Shown: positions 53,251 through 63,229 of the stretch, piece by piece
How the letters are laid out: the number at the start of each line of letters is the position of its first letter
Position numbering within the stretch: the first letter of the stretch is position 1
Assembly (NCBI GenBank): GCA_032160705.1
Contig: JAVHVE010000052.1
Coordinates: 1-64,000, forward strand
From: QHXM01 sp032160705
GTDB lineage: Bacteria > Acidobacteriota > Blastocatellia > Pyrinomonadales > Pyrinomonadaceae
Length of the DNA: 64,000 nt
Direction of reading: 5' to 3'
Translations under genes and position numbers: made by a program
The notes under the pieces: model-generated
Seen by the model: only the letters and a program-made list of their open reading frames with translations
Told to the model about the DNA's origin: nothing
The model's database searches: none

Positions 53251-53802
53251 ATGCGAGTTTTAGGAATTGATCCGGGGAGCGAGACAACGGGCTGGGGCGT
53301 AGTCGAGGGCGAAGCCCGTCGCTATCGTCTCGTCGAATACGGCACGATTAAAGCTCCGCCGCGCGAGCGCTTTTCGGCTCGGCTCTTGAAAATCAGCGAC
53401 GGTATTGAAGCCCTCATCGCCATACACAAACCGGACGTTTGTTCGGTCGAAGAGGCTTTTTACGCGACGAACGTTAAGGTCGCGCTCAAGCTTGGGCAGG
53501 TGCGCGGCGTCGTGCTGCTGGCCGCCGAGCGCGCCGGGTTGGAGATTGGTGAATACAGCCCGCGACTCATCAAGCAAACGGTCGTCGGCTACGGCAACGC
53601 CGAAAAGCATCAGGTTCAGGAGATGGTGCGTGTGCTCCTTTCGCTCAAGAGCACGCCTCAGCCTCACGATGCGGCAGACGCGCTCGCCATCGCCATCTGT
53701 CATTTTCATCACGCTGGCGCAAAGAGTAGAATCCTCGCCGCAGAAGCCCGCGTGAAACTTTCATCTTTGTCGTCTGCGACTCGTCGCCGCGTCCTTCGAT
53801 AA
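53251..53802 (+). CDS. ruvC: Holliday-junction resolvase RuvC
   Basis: Cleaves four-way DNA junctions. At 183 residues it is of normal length with a basic tail. The catalytic acids are Asp7 (LGIDPGSETTGWG), Glu67/68 (CSVEEAF) and Asp140 and Asp143 (HDAADALA). It lies after the MBL gene with 55 bp between. No ruvA or ruvB follows in the window. Confidence 0.95.
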   Translation: MRVLGIDPGSETTGWGVVEGEARRYRLVEYGTIKAPPRERFSARLLKISDGIEALIAIHKPDVCSVEEAFYATNVKVALKLGQVRGVVLLAAERAGLEIGEYSPRLIKQTVVGYGNAEKHQVQEMVRVLLSLKSTPQPHDAADALAIAICHFHHAGAKSRILAAEARVKLSSLSSATRRRVLR

Positions 53803-53871
53803 ACCCACCCGCGCGAGCCGAACGAGCATGTCGCCTCATCAACCTCCACCCTCTCGAATGGAGGTAGGCTT

Positions 53872-54618
53872 GTGTCTCTTCGCATCTCAAGAATCAAATC
53901 GGCGTTTATTCCGACAATGTTCGGAGTCTGTTTTTTATTTTTAACTATTTCCGCCATCGCACAGCAACGACACGCACCCGAAGGCGGGCAGCGAGCCATC
54001 ATCGTTGACGAAAGGCTCGCCGTTCTGCGCGACGCGCCCGATCTGTCTGCAAACTTGTTGCAGAGGATGAGCCGTGGGCGGGTCGTAGCAATTCGCGGAG
54101 CAAAACGCTCGCCCGATGGCGTGACCTTTTATCGCGTCGCGGTGACGAGAAGAACCGGAGGCTGGATACAAAGCGAGGCGGTAGTCTCGTCCGCGCGCAA
54201 GGACGATGACGAGCGACTGCTCAGCCTGATTCAGAACTCCGAGGATTTCGACCGCGTGGTTCGCGCGCGCATCTTTCTGGATGTCTTCCAGCGGTCGCCT
54301 CTGCGCCCGGCGGTTCTGCTGCTTTACGCAGATGCTGCGGAGAAAGCTGCCGGAAGATTATCGCGTGATGCCGTCAGGCGTCTGGATGAAAAAGAAATGG
54401 CGGCGGGCGGCGCTCCCGTCTTCAGTTACTTCCTCAGCTACAACGGGCTTGATAGATATAGAAGGCAGGGCATCGCTTTCATCTTCGACCGTGCGACCAA
54501 AAAATTTCATTACGACGGCGCAAGCTGGCGTGAGATTCTTCGTCGTTACCCGCGTAGCCCTGAAGCAGAGGAAGCACGCAAGCGATTGAATGCGCTCTCA
54601 GCCGTTGCTGCACGGTAA
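53872..54618 (+). CDS. Exported SH3-like domain protein, unknown
   Basis: GTG 53872 has GGAGG 7 nt upstream. A signal peptide/anchor (SAFIPTMFGVCFLFLTISAIA) is followed by a bacterial SH3-like region (LAVLRDAPDLSANLLQRM...VVAIRG...WIQSEAVVS). A helical domain of about 130 residues follows. The role is probably at the cell envelope; the ligand is unknown. Confidence 0.7.
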   Translation: MSLRISRIKSAFIPTMFGVCFLFLTISAIAQQRHAPEGGQRAIIVDERLAVLRDAPDLSANLLQRMSRGRVVAIRGAKRSPDGVTFYRVAVTRRTGGWIQSEAVVSSARKDDDERLLSLIQNSEDFDRVVRARIFLDVFQRSPLRPAVLLLYADAAEKAAGRLSRDAVRRLDEKEMAAGGAPVFSYFLSYNGLDRYRRQGIAFIFDRATKKFHYDGASWREILRRYPRSPEAEEARKRLNALSAVAAR

Positions 54619-54939
54619 AAGTCTGCGGGCGAATTCACAAAACTTCTGCGCTCCGGCGACCACGCGCCGGGCAATCTGAAAGTGTGCCGATTTGTTTCAG
54701 CTTAACGCGACTTCGATGTCAGAGAAGGAAAGCATTGCTATCCACGAAATAACACGAAGCTTCACGAAGAAGGTGTTGGCTTCGTGCCTCTTTGTGTTAT
54801 TTCGTGGACGGTTCACTTTCATCAATGTTGCGAAAACAGATTCCATCCTGTAAAAACTCTCACACTATCCGGCGAAGCCTTGCTGGGGAGGCCAGCGTAT
54901 TGAAAACAATTTGCGGAAACGCTCGCGGAGGGAAGCGAA
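54619..54939. other. Intergenic; only a palindromic repeat recognised
   Basis: About 320 bases hold the CACGAAA-class copy at 54741-54810. The rest has no coding frame with a start signal. The promoter of the e(P4)-like gene is expected in the last 100 bases. Confidence 0.5.
54741..54810. repeat. Palindromic repeat, CACGAAA class, copy 3
   Basis: TCCACGAAATAACACGAAGC pairs with GTGTTATTTCGTGGA; the centre AAGAAGG...TTGGC is imperfect. It is a diverged copy with AATAACAC instead of AATCACAC. Confidence 0.88.
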
Positions 54940-55782
54940 ATGATAATGATTGATCGTCGGGATGCCTCAAGACGGTGGCTCGCTATTACTTTTTTAACAT
55001 TAGCCTGTTCTCTCACGGCCATCGCTCAGACCGCCGCGACTGCCGCACAGCAACAAGCGGACAACGTCTATCAGGAGGGCGCGATTCTCTGGACGCAAAC
55101 GTCTGGCGAAGCGCGCGCTCTGGCCTACCAGGCGTTCAATCTCGCGCGGATGATGCTGGATCGTGATTTGAGAATGAATCGCCGTGGCAGAATGAGACGC
55201 GCCGTCGTCGTTGACGCAGATGAGACCGTGTTGGACAACAGCCGATACCAAGCCACGCTGCTAAAGAACCGTCAGAACTACGATGCGAAGAGTTGGGCGG
55301 AGTGGGTCAACCGCGCAGAGGCAGCGGCCATCCCTGGCTCTGTAGAGTTTCTTCGTTACGCTGCAAGCGTCGGGGTGCGCGTCTTCTATATCACGAACCG
55401 TAAACTCGCTGAGCGAGAGGCGACGGCGATGAATTTGCGGAAGCTGGGATTCCCAAACGTCAACGATCAAACACTGCTCGTCAGAACAGACGCTAACACT
55501 TCGAGTAAAGAAGCGCGCCGCCAGGCTGTCGGCGCTAAGTATCGCATCGTTCTGCTGATGGGAGACAACCTCAACGATTTCGCAGAGGTGTTTGATAAGA
55601 GCAAGACGGTGTCGGACAGGATCGCGGCAGTGGAGCGGAATAAAGATCAATTCGGCACGCGATTCATCGTGCTGCCCAACGTGATGTACGGGGATTGGGA
55701 GAGCGCCATCTACGAATACAACTCCAAGCTCACGGACGAAGAGAAAGCCGCGAAGAGAAAGAGCCAGTTAAAAACCTATTAG
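54940..55782 (+). CDS. Class C (e(P4)-type) HAD acid phosphatase
   Basis: The 280-residue exported protein has a signal peptide at residues 12-30. The HAD catalytic pair is in VDADETVLDN (Asp92, Asp94), the family's DxDET signature. YITNRKLAEREAT and LLMGDNLNDF supply the later HAD motifs. Family members hydrolyse 5'-nucleotides (including NMN) in the periplasm for scavenging. GGAGGG sits 7 nt before the start. Confidence 0.9.
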   Translation: MIMIDRRDASRRWLAITFLTLACSLTAIAQTAATAAQQQADNVYQEGAILWTQTSGEARALAYQAFNLARMMLDRDLRMNRRGRMRRAVVVDADETVLDNSRYQATLLKNRQNYDAKSWAEWVNRAEAAAIPGSVEFLRYAASVGVRVFYITNRKLAEREATAMNLRKLGFPNVNDQTLLVRTDANTSSKEARRQAVGAKYRIVLLMGDNLNDFAEVFDKSKTVSDRIAAVERNKDQFGTRFIVLPNVMYGDWESAIYEYNSKLTDEEKAAKRKSQLKTY

Positions 55783-55823
55783 GACAACTTTCTATCAGAT
55801 AGAAATCTGTGATGAATGTAAAT

Positions 55824-55863
55824 GAAGCCCGGAGGCGCTCTCCCCTTCGCCTCCGGGCTTCTC
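55824..55863. terminator. Bidirectional intrinsic terminator
   Basis: The perfect 14-bp arms GAAGCCCGGAGGCG and CGCCTCCGGGCTTC surround a 10-nt loop between convergent genes. Confidence 0.85.
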
Positions 55864-55929
55864 TAACGGTCGCTCACTTATGTTCAAACAGGAACGACCG
55901 AACCGAACTGGTCAGGTTCTCAAAAAGTC

Positions 55930-56247
55930 TTAGTACCGGCGATTCTTATTGCGAATCTTGTAGGTGTAAACGGCTGCGCCGCCACCGCCCGCTATTGCGC
56001 CAATCGCCGCACCTTTCTTCCCGCCGAGCAGGCTTCCGAGGATTGCCCCGCCAAGCACTCCGCCAGCGGTCGTGATCTTGTCACGATGTTTCTCCCAGAA
56101 AGAGCGATCATCTCGACGCTCATAATCATATCGCCTGCTTTGCGACGTTCTATCTAATCGCTGTCTGTATCGCGTCTGCGCCCCGGCAGGAACTGCGATA
56201 GCTGCAAGTAAGATCAAGGACAAGATGGTTGCTAAAAGTTTTTTCAT
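55930..56247 (-). CDS. Exported glycine-zipper protein
   Basis: The 105-residue protein starts at ATG 56247 behind GGGAGGAG. A signal peptide (MKKLLATILSLILLAAIAVPAGA) is followed by an Arg/Tyr-rich stretch and a glycine zipper (GGVLGGAILGSLLGG, then AAIGAIAGGGGAAVYTY), with a basic tail. Glycine-zipper proteins associate with outer or inner membranes; the specific role is unknown. Confidence 0.8.
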   Translation of the reverse strand: MKKLLATILSLILLAAIAVPAGAQTRYRQRLDRTSQSRRYDYERRDDRSFWEKHRDKITTAGGVLGGAILGSLLGGKKGAAIGAIAGGGGAAVYTYKIRNKNRRY

Positions 56248-56586
56248 CGTCACTCCTCCCGCAACAGGCAGGAGCAACGAGCGTGCCATCCGAGGAAGCT
56301 TTGTTCTGGAGAAATTGGAAACGCTTTTTTATTTGCGCTTTCGGCAGAAGTGAAACTTAACAGCAGGTAGCTCAGGCATGCGGCTATTCCGATTAGTATA
56401 GTGGCCGAGCGGTGATGTAGCTTTTGGGATAAGAGCCGTGCGTTCAGGCTTTGATTCAAAAGCAAAACCTGGACATTTCGTCAAAGCACGCGCGCAAAAA
56501 GTCTTATCCTTCAGCCCACCGTTATTGTCGGGCGAGGAATTCGCATGTCCGATTTGTCAGGTCTTCCACCGCCAGATTGATTGCTA
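56248..56586. other. Intergenic, no recognisable feature
   Basis: About 340 bases between two minus-strand genes hold no good coding frame, RNA or dyad. The promoter of the glycine-zipper gene is expected near 56290-56350. Confidence 0.5.
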
Positions 56587-57381
56587 TCAACCAGCGCCAT
56601 CAGTAATGGTGAATTTAATATCATCGCTGCTTTCCGACAGCTTTTGGTCTGCGCTGTTATAGGCTTCCACCTGCCAGCGATAGGTGCCCTTTTGTAGAGG
56701 CTTATCAATACTGAAGGAAGTCCCTTCGACGCGTTCATTGACGTAAGGAGATGTGACGCTCATCTCTTCAGGGTAAATGCTGAACTTGTAATAAGCCGCG
56801 TCCGGGTACGACTCCCACTTGAGTTCCAGGTTTTGCGCGCTGACCTTAGCCCCGGCTTTAGGATTGAGCACCTTCAGATCGCCCTTGAAGAGGTTCGTCG
56901 GCTTGATGAACAAAGTCTTATCGGCAGAGACTTCGTATTTGGTTGAGCTGAGTCCTCCGATCCCCGAAGCCGCGAAGACATATGAGTCGGTGTCAAAGAC
57001 ACGCGCGGTCAAGCCTTCATAGATTTTCGGTTCCACGTTGGTGATTACATACTCCCCGTCTTTGTCCGTTCGCGCCGTATAGCTTTTCTCGCTACAACCG
57101 CCGAAGTACTGGTTGAATTTTTCGCACAGCTTGACCTCAATATTCTCGACAGGCTTGCCGTTGTACAGGACTTTCCCCTGCACATTACCTGTTCCGGGCG
57201 CAGGTTTGATTTTCTCAATCCCTGCTTCGGTGCTACCGCCGACTGTGACGGGCTGGGTGGCAGAAGATGCGTTTGTTGATCCGGCTGACGATTGCGAATT
57301 CTTGTTATCACCTTTGCAACTCGTCAGCGTGATTGCTGTTACAACGAAAATGAAAGCCATCAGCCGTTTACTGAATGTCAT
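56587..57381 (-). CDS. Lipoprotein with carboxypeptidase-regulatory-like and beta-sandwich domains
   Basis: ATG 57381 opens a lipoprotein signal with lipobox ending at Cys22 (AITLTSC). A Ser/Thr-rich spacer, a carboxypeptidase-regulatory-like domain (GNVQGKVLYNGKPVENIEVKL...YVITNVEPKIYEG) and a fibronectin-like C-terminal domain (LELKWESYPDAAYYKFSI...YRWQVEAYNS) follow. It is envelope-anchored; the ligand is unknown. Confidence 0.8.
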   Translation of the reverse strand: MTFSKRLMAFIFVVTAITLTSCKGDNKNSQSSAGSTNASSATQPVTVGGSTEAGIEKIKPAPGTGNVQGKVLYNGKPVENIEVKLCEKFNQYFGGCSEKSYTARTDKDGEYVITNVEPKIYEGLTARVFDTDSYVFAASGIGGLSSTKYEVSADKTLFIKPTNLFKGDLKVLNPKAGAKVSAQNLELKWESYPDAAYYKFSIYPEEMSVTSPYVNERVEGTSFSIDKPLQKGTYRWQVEAYNSADQKLSESSDDIKFTITDGAG

Positions 57382-57531
57382 AATGTGAGCCTTTCTTTTA
57401 TATCGCAAAGCTTTTCGCCGATTTAAGGTGAAACATATGATAGCTGCCCGCAAAGCGCAAGTTTTCTTCAGCGACGCCGTTCCATTTGGCGGTACACGAT
57501 CAAAGCAAAGAAAGGCGCACCAAGTGAAACC

Positions 57532-59487
57532 ATGAAAGCCATAGTTTTATCCCTGATCGCAACAGCGTTTGTTATTTCAACCGTAGCCAGTTGCGCGGAC
57601 GTGCCCGTCAATGGTGCGTCTCCCGCCTACGCAAATTCCCTTAACACATCCCCTAAGAAGAAAATGCGCTCATTTCGTACTGAACTGGAGCTGAGGAGCT
57701 TTTTCCGAGAGCTTGCCAAAGAGCAGGAGCGCGGACGAGCGCGGCGTGAGGCAGCACCTATGGCCTCGCCCTCGGCTCAGAATCAGGTCAGCGCAATGGC
57801 AAAAAGTGAAGCCAAGGATGTGGGCACAAAGACAGGCGACGACGAATCAGTCACGAACGTGCAGCACGCGGGCGTTGACGAAGGTGGAATCGTCAAGCTG
57901 CACGGCGATCATCTGGTGATGCTGCGGCGCGGGCGATTGTTCACTGTGGCAATCAATGATGGCGCGCTCAAGCCCATCTCGACTGCCGACGCATTCGGCC
58001 CCGACATTAACCCCGAGGACACCTGGTACGACGAGATGCTCGTCTCCGACGATACGGTGGCGGTCATAGGATACAGCTACGACCGGGGCGGCACGGAAAT
58101 CGGTCTCTTCAACATAGACGCGGCAGGCCATCTTCGTTACCGTTCGACCTATCACCTGCGCTCCAACGATTATTATTCCTCGCGCAACTACGCGAGCCGC
58201 CTGATCGGCAGCAAGCTCATTTTTTATACCCCGCTGTACCTGTCGCCGGGTGACGCCGAGCCTTTCGAGAATTTCCCCGCGCTTCGCAAGTGGCACAAAG
58301 GGGCGAAAGAAGATGAATTTCATCGCATCGTCGCGGCGACACGCGTTTACCGGCCAGAGCATCGCCTGAGCGCGACGAACGGGCTGGCGCTGCACACTGT
58401 CACGGTATGCGATCTTGCCCGAAGCGAGTTGGCGTGCGAAGCCACCGCCGTGTTGGGCGCACCGGGGCGCGTGTTCTACGTATCGCCCGAATCGGTTTAT
58501 GTCTGGACGAGCGACTGGGCTTCGCGTGGCAATCAGGAGCGCGAAGGGTCGATGCTCTACCGCATGCCGCTCGACGGTTCAGGCCCGACCGCGCTCCAGG
58601 TGTCGGGCAGCCCCGTAGACCAATTCTCATTTCTGGAAAGCGAGGACGCGCACCTTAATGTCCTGGTGCGTTCCGAGGCAGCCGGTGACGGAATGTGGAG
58701 CGCCGAAGTCGCTGCCGGTGATGTGGCGCTGATGCGCGTTCCTCTTGAAAGTTTCTCCGACGGCTCAGAAGCCGCTCCGGCCTCACGCTATCGCGAGTTG
58801 CCGAAACCAAAGGGAGACACGTTTGAGAACCGATTCATCGGAGACTATCTGCTGTACGGCACGGGCAGCGGCTGGGGGCCGCCGGGGAACGTGAACCGAT
58901 CAAGCCTGTTCGTTGTTCGCTGGTCAGGCGGCGCGACCGCAGAACTCCCGCTCGTGCATGGAGTGGATCGGATCGAGGCGATGGGCTCGGACGCTGTGGT
59001 TGTAGGAACTGATGGGCAGGACTTGCATTTTACGGGAGTGCGCTTAGGCCAAAACCCTGAAGTCGCGCACCGCTACACGCGCAAAGATGCCTCGCAGGGT
59101 GAATTGCGCAGCCACGGCTTCTTCTATAAACCGGACGGGCCAAACTCCGGCCTGTTGGGTCTGCCCATCAGCACGCCCGGACGCCCCGGCTACGAGCACC
59201 TGTTTGAAGAGTCGGCGGGCATCCTGTTCCTGCGTAACGATTCTTTGGATTTGAAGGAACTCGGAGAACTCGACGCGCGCCCGGAAAAGGCTGTGGACGA
59301 CGGATGCCGCGCTTCCTGCGTTGATTGGTACGGCAACGCTCGACCACTCTTCGTGCGCGGGCGCGTCTTCGCGCTGCTCGGTTACGAACTCGTCGAGGGA
59401 AAGCTCGACGATGGTCGAATCCGGGAAACGCGCCGCGTCAGCTACGCTCCCCGTCGGTTAAGAATGACCAGAGCAATGTTGAATTGA
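57532..59487 (+). CDS. Exported beta-propeller-domain protein
   Basis: The 651-residue protein has a signal with possible lipobox at Cys21 (TVASC). The signature TNVQHAGVDEGGIVKLHGDHL matches the start of the bacterial beta-propeller family PF09826. Repeated WD-like beta blades run through the rest. A charged, flexible region of about 90 residues lies before the propeller. It probably sits in the periplasm or on the surface; the function is unknown. Confidence 0.85.
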   Translation: MKAIVLSLIATAFVISTVASCADVPVNGASPAYANSLNTSPKKKMRSFRTELELRSFFRELAKEQERGRARREAAPMASPSAQNQVSAMAKSEAKDVGTKTGDDESVTNVQHAGVDEGGIVKLHGDHLVMLRRGRLFTVAINDGALKPISTADAFGPDINPEDTWYDEMLVSDDTVAVIGYSYDRGGTEIGLFNIDAAGHLRYRSTYHLRSNDYYSSRNYASRLIGSKLIFYTPLYLSPGDAEPFENFPALRKWHKGAKEDEFHRIVAATRVYRPEHRLSATNGLALHTVTVCDLARSELACEATAVLGAPGRVFYVSPESVYVWTSDWASRGNQEREGSMLYRMPLDGSGPTALQVSGSPVDQFSFLESEDAHLNVLVRSEAAGDGMWSAEVAAGDVALMRVPLESFSDGSEAAPASRYRELPKPKGDTFENRFIGDYLLYGTGSGWGPPGNVNRSSLFVVRWSGGATAELPLVHGVDRIEAMGSDAVVVGTDGQDLHFTGVRLGQNPEVAHRYTRKDASQGELRSHGFFYKPDGPNSGLLGLPISTPGRPGYEHLFEESAGILFLRNDSLDLKELGELDARPEKAVDDGCRASCVDWYGNARPLFVRGRVFALLGYELVEGKLDDGRIRETRRVSYAPRRLRMTRAMLN

Positions 59488-59532
59488 GTGTTGGGTAATT
59501 TATACCAAGTTGCAGAATAAAAGAAGGCCAAT

Positions 59533-59609
59533 AACGAACCACTAAATCACATGAGCCGACACGAAATACAATCCCTTTCGTGCTGATTTGTGTGATTTAG
59601 TGGTTCGTT
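59533..59609. repeat. Palindromic repeat, CACGAAA class, copy 4
   Basis: GAACCACTAAATCACATGAG on the left pairs with TTGTGTGATTTAGTGGTTCG on the right. The left inner arm (CGACACGAAA) has decayed. It lies between convergent genes. Confidence 0.88.
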
Positions 59610-59678
59610 CCCAGCCTCTATTTTGATTGCAACTCTGCGTCCTCTGTGTCTCTGTGGTGAACTGCTCTTATCCTACGT

Positions 59679-61169
59679 TCAATTACCCGCCAGTGCCTTC
59701 AAAGACTCAAACTTCATGGGCGGCAGCGTGATCTTCGTTGTCGAGATGGGCGAGCCTTTCATGAACTCCAGCATCACGTCTTTGATCTGCGGCGAGGAGA
59801 GAAACAACGGGTCGCTGTGCACCGCGCCGTCAATGATGAGGTGTGTGCTATTGGGGAATCCCACACGATACTCTTCGGCGTTGCTGACCGGCGTGCGCGC
59901 GTCGAGCGTGCCGCTGATGAAGAGGACAGGCACGTCGGCGCGAACAGGCGCGCGAAACGAGTCGCCGAGATCGGGAGCTTTCCATGTTTCGCAGATGGCG
60001 GGGAAGACCTGATTCGCCTCGTCTTCGAGCAGCGTCTCCTTCGCCTCGCGGCTGATCCTCTGTGTCCGCGCTGACGTAGCGCCCGAAGCGCAGTCCATCA
60101 TAAATGACATTGCCGAGCCAAAACCGGTGCGTGTTTCATCCAGCCAGGCTTTCGCCGCGAGCGAGTAGTTGCCCTTCGACGCGGCGTAGTAGAGCAAAGG
60201 AAACTGGGCTGTCATAGTTGTTCCGATGTTAACTGCCGTCAGATACTGCATGACGAACTTATTGACCGTGACTTTCACCGGCATCTTCGTTAAGGGGTCT
60301 GTGACCTCAACAACGGCAGGCTCTTTCTCAAGCTTGTCGAGCACGGACTTCATCAAGCCGACGAAGTCTGGAATCTCTTTGCCCAGTTCCGGGTCAGCTT
60401 TAATCACCGATGCGAGATCGGCAAGATGCTGCTGGATGTTGCTCGGCAACTTGTAGGTGTGGTCTGGCCCTTCTGTGCCCGCGAGGATGGCGCGATTGAT
60501 GCTCTGCGGGTGGCGGCGGATGGTGGCGAGCGCCAGGTGCGTGCCGTAGCTGATTGACCAGAGGCTGAGCTGTTTCGCACCAAGTGCTTTCCGCAAATCT
60601 TCCAGATCGTCCGCACTCTCATTCGTGTTGTAGCCTGTCAGATCGACGCGCTGAAGCTCGCGCCAGTAGCCAGCGCAGTCGAGCGAATTTTCGCGGTAGA
60701 CTTTCAGCAAAGCCTCGCGCGAGGGCACGACGTCGAGCGGGAATTCAAACCTTTGATAACAGGTCAGGTTCGGCTTCGACCTGCCCGTGCCACGCTGGTC
60801 AAACGCTATCACATCGCCGACCTCGCGCATCGCCATGAAAAGGGGAAAGCGCGAGCCAGTCGCTGTGCCGATGCCGCTGCCGCCAGGGCCACCCGCGAGG
60901 TAGACGATAGGCGCGCCCGGATTCTTCGAGGTGCTCTTAAAGCGGACGAACGCCAGCTCAATGAGATTGCTTTGCGGGTCGCGCCTGTTTTCAGGCACTA
61001 CGAGAACGCCCAGTTCCGCGTCTACCTTTTCTCCTTTTTCGTTCTCGAAGACGTAGGGCTTGATCGTCAGGTCACCAGCCTTTCGTTGAGCCGCGACGGA
61101 GACGGCAAATAATAAGATGATGGCCAACAGCCACACACATTTTCGCCGGACACATTTCTGCTTAGACAT
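59679..61169 (-). CDS. Exported alpha/beta hydrolase, S33 peptidase type (TAP-like)
   Basis: The 496-residue protein has a signal peptide (CVWLLAIILLFAVSVAA). Key regions are the oxyanion loop YLAGGPGGSGIG, the nucleophile elbow WSISYGTHLA (Ser for the usual first Gly of GxSxG), the acid in SGTLDARTPV and the His in DGAVHSDP. The layout fits tripeptidyl/prolyl aminopeptidases of the TAP family. The substrate is probably short peptides in the periplasm. Confidence 0.85.
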   Translation of the reverse strand: MSKQKCVRRKCVWLLAIILLFAVSVAAQRKAGDLTIKPYVFENEKGEKVDAELGVLVVPENRRDPQSNLIELAFVRFKSTSKNPGAPIVYLAGGPGGSGIGTATGSRFPLFMAMREVGDVIAFDQRGTGRSKPNLTCYQRFEFPLDVVPSREALLKVYRENSLDCAGYWRELQRVDLTGYNTNESADDLEDLRKALGAKQLSLWSISYGTHLALATIRRHPQSINRAILAGTEGPDHTYKLPSNIQQHLADLASVIKADPELGKEIPDFVGLMKSVLDKLEKEPAVVEVTDPLTKMPVKVTVNKFVMQYLTAVNIGTTMTAQFPLLYYAASKGNYSLAAKAWLDETRTGFGSAMSFMMDCASGATSARTQRISREAKETLLEDEANQVFPAICETWKAPDLGDSFRAPVRADVPVLFISGTLDARTPVSNAEEYRVGFPNSTHLIIDGAVHSDPLFLSSPQIKDVMLEFMKGSPISTTKITLPPMKFESLKALAGN

Positions 61170-61291
61170 TTTATGATGCCTCCCTTTGCATTCAAATTGT
61201 TGGAACGGTACCTTGGTAAAGGAAGAGTTCTGTTTTCTTGTTCGATATCGAGTTGAAGATTTCAGCCGTCACAAGCGCAAAGCGCAAGCCT

Positions 61292-63229
61292 CTACCCGTC
61301 GCTGTCTTCGATCTCCGAGAGCGCCCACTTAGCTTTGTCACGCACGCGCAGCTCCGCATCATTCAGCGCCTGGTTCAGGAATGGGGCGGCTTGCGGGTCT
61401 TTAATCTCGCCAAGCGCCCACGCCGCAGTCTCGCGCACTTCTACCTGAGCATCTTCGAGAAGGAGCTTGCCTAAAGTCTGCACGGCGCGCTCCTCTTTCA
61501 TCTCGCCGAGCGCCCATGTGCCGAGTTCTCTGACTCTCCAACTTCCGTCCGAGAGCGCATTCATCAACGGTTCGACAGCGCGCTCGTCCCTGATTTCGCC
61601 GAGTGCACGAGCCGCAGCCATGCGCACCCACTCGTCCGAATCAGTTAGTAAAGACGCCAGAGCAGGGACAGCGTTAGCTCGTTCAGAGCCGCGCATGTTC
61701 GTCAACTCGCCGATTGCCCATGCCGCATTGCGACGCACGCTTGCGTTTGAATCGCCGAGCGCGGATGTCAGCGGCTCAACTGCCGGCGTGCCCATAGACG
61801 CCAGAGCAATCGCCGCCTGCTCACCGGGAGAAGGCTGCTTAAAAGTTTCAAGAGCCGGATTCCATCGGCCATTGTCCCAGCATTTCAGAGGCTGAATCGG
61901 CGCGTCGTCTCCCAGCAGTGAGACCAGCTTCGGGATGGCTTCGACCATGCGCTTCCTCCCCGCTTCACAGGCCGCCTGCGCGCGTTCCTGTGCATTGCCT
62001 GAACTCAACCCCTGCTGCTGCACGCTGGCTGCCAGCTTCTGCGTGGCGCTGCTTCCACCCTGTGCGGGAATCTCGGTCGGAAGAGAAACTCCGGCGCTCG
62101 ACTCATCCGTTAATTCTTTCGCTCCGACGCTGTGCGCTGTTGCTCCCGCAGAAGCATTATCGGTCTGTAACTCGAAAGAAAACGTTGAGATCGTTAAGCA
62201 CGACAGGCACAGAAGAGAGAAAGCCGCGACTACTAGTAGCCGACCGGCGCGCTGACCTAGACGACGCGTTTTTTGAGTAAGCTTCATGATTCGTTCCTCC
62301 AAAATGTCAGCATCGAAGATGCCCAGCGTGAAAGCCTGGCCAGCCGGAGAGACCAACTCGCCCGCCACGCGCACGAGAGCGCGTGCGTAAGCTTTCGGCT
62401 CAAGCAGTCGCTCTGTGACCATGTCGTCGCAGGCCAACTCTCGCGTCCTATCAATCTGGCGTTTGATGAACTTCGTCAACGGGTGGAATGAGATGGGCAG
62501 ACATAAAAATTCACAGACCAGATTGAGCGCATAATCACGGCGCGCGACGTGCGCCATCTCGTGGCCGAACACGGTCACCAGCGTCTCATCCGAGAGAATT
62601 GCGAAGAAAGTCTCCGGCAGGATAATCACGGGGGCGGTCGCACCGACTGTGACGGGCGTCGTCGCTTTCAGTGAGCACACGAGGGGCACACCTCTCAGTC
62701 CCAAAGCTTCACGGCAACGCGCTGCGACCGTACTCATCTGCCTGGGGATTTCTCGCTCATAAACCGACCGCCGCAGGCTGCGTGTTCGCCGCCAAGAGCG
62801 CCACAACGTGCCCAGCCGATATAGAATGAAGAGCGCGTAACACAACGCGAGCGCCAGCGACAGACTCAGCGCAGTCACCACGGGCTGCCTGCGCCTTTGA
62901 AGTAGATGGCCAAGTGCTGGGGTGCTTTCCGCTGCTGCCGCTTCCCGTGTCGGCGGAGAGTTTGGTGCCGTCATCAGGTTTTCATGCGCTGGAACAGTGC
63001 CGGTTCTCTGTTTGGTTATCTGGCGCGTCGCGTCCCCCGTTGAATCGAGCAGACCCCAAAGCGGTAGCGCGAAACTCAGGACGAGAGATGCGACCCAAAG
63101 GGCGTGCCGGTAACGCGTCGCAGCGTTCCGCAGGAAGCGCGAGCAGACCCATGCGACGAGCGCGATGACGGCTATTTGCCAGGCGGCGTTGAGCAGAAAA
63201 CCAGTTATAAACTCACTAATCCTCTCCAT
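61292..63229 (-). CDS. M56 (BlaR1-type) membrane metalloprotease with C-terminal HEAT repeats
   Basis: The 645-residue protein has N-terminal TM helices and a cytoplasmic gluzincin domain with HEMAHVARRDYAL and the later ACDDMV, as in BlaR1/MecR1. A further TM segment (LLVVAAFSLLCLSCLTI) lies at about residue 345. There is no penicillin-binding sensor. Instead the C-terminal part is five or so HEAT repeats of about 31 residues (repeated RxxAAWALGEIxD), exposed outside. GGAG 7 nt upstream supports ATG 63229, which overlaps the blaI-like gene by 14 bp. Confidence 0.88.
   Translation of the reverse strand: MERISEFITGFLLNAAWQIAVIALVAWVCSRFLRNAATRYRHALWVASLVLSFALPLWGLLDSTGDATRQITKQRTGTVPAHENLMTAPNSPPTREAAAAESTPALGHLLQRRRQPVVTALSLSLALALCYALFILYRLGTLWRSWRRTRSLRRSVYEREIPRQMSTVAARCREALGLRGVPLVCSLKATTPVTVGATAPVIILPETFFAILSDETLVTVFGHEMAHVARRDYALNLVCEFLCLPISFHPLTKFIKRQIDRTRELACDDMVTERLLEPKAYARALVRVAGELVSPAGQAFTLGIFDADILEERIMKLTQKTRRLGQRAGRLLVVAAFSLLCLSCLTISTFSFELQTDNASAGATAHSVGAKELTDESSAGVSLPTEIPAQGGSSATQKLAASVQQQGLSSGNAQERAQAACEAGRKRMVEAIPKLVSLLGDDAPIQPLKCWDNGRWNPALETFKQPSPGEQAAIALASMGTPAVEPLTSALGDSNASVRRNAAWAIGELTNMRGSERANAVPALASLLTDSDEWVRMAAARALGEIRDERAVEPLMNALSDGSWRVRELGTWALGEMKEERAVQTLGKLLLEDAQVEVRETAAWALGEIKDPQAAPFLNQALNDAELRVRDKAKWALSEIEDSDG

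Noticed and set aside
61401..61895. Extra frames in the HEAT-repeat region of the M56 gene
   Set aside because: The periodic HEAT-repeat DNA produces open frames on both strands; none has a start signal or protein-like sequence.
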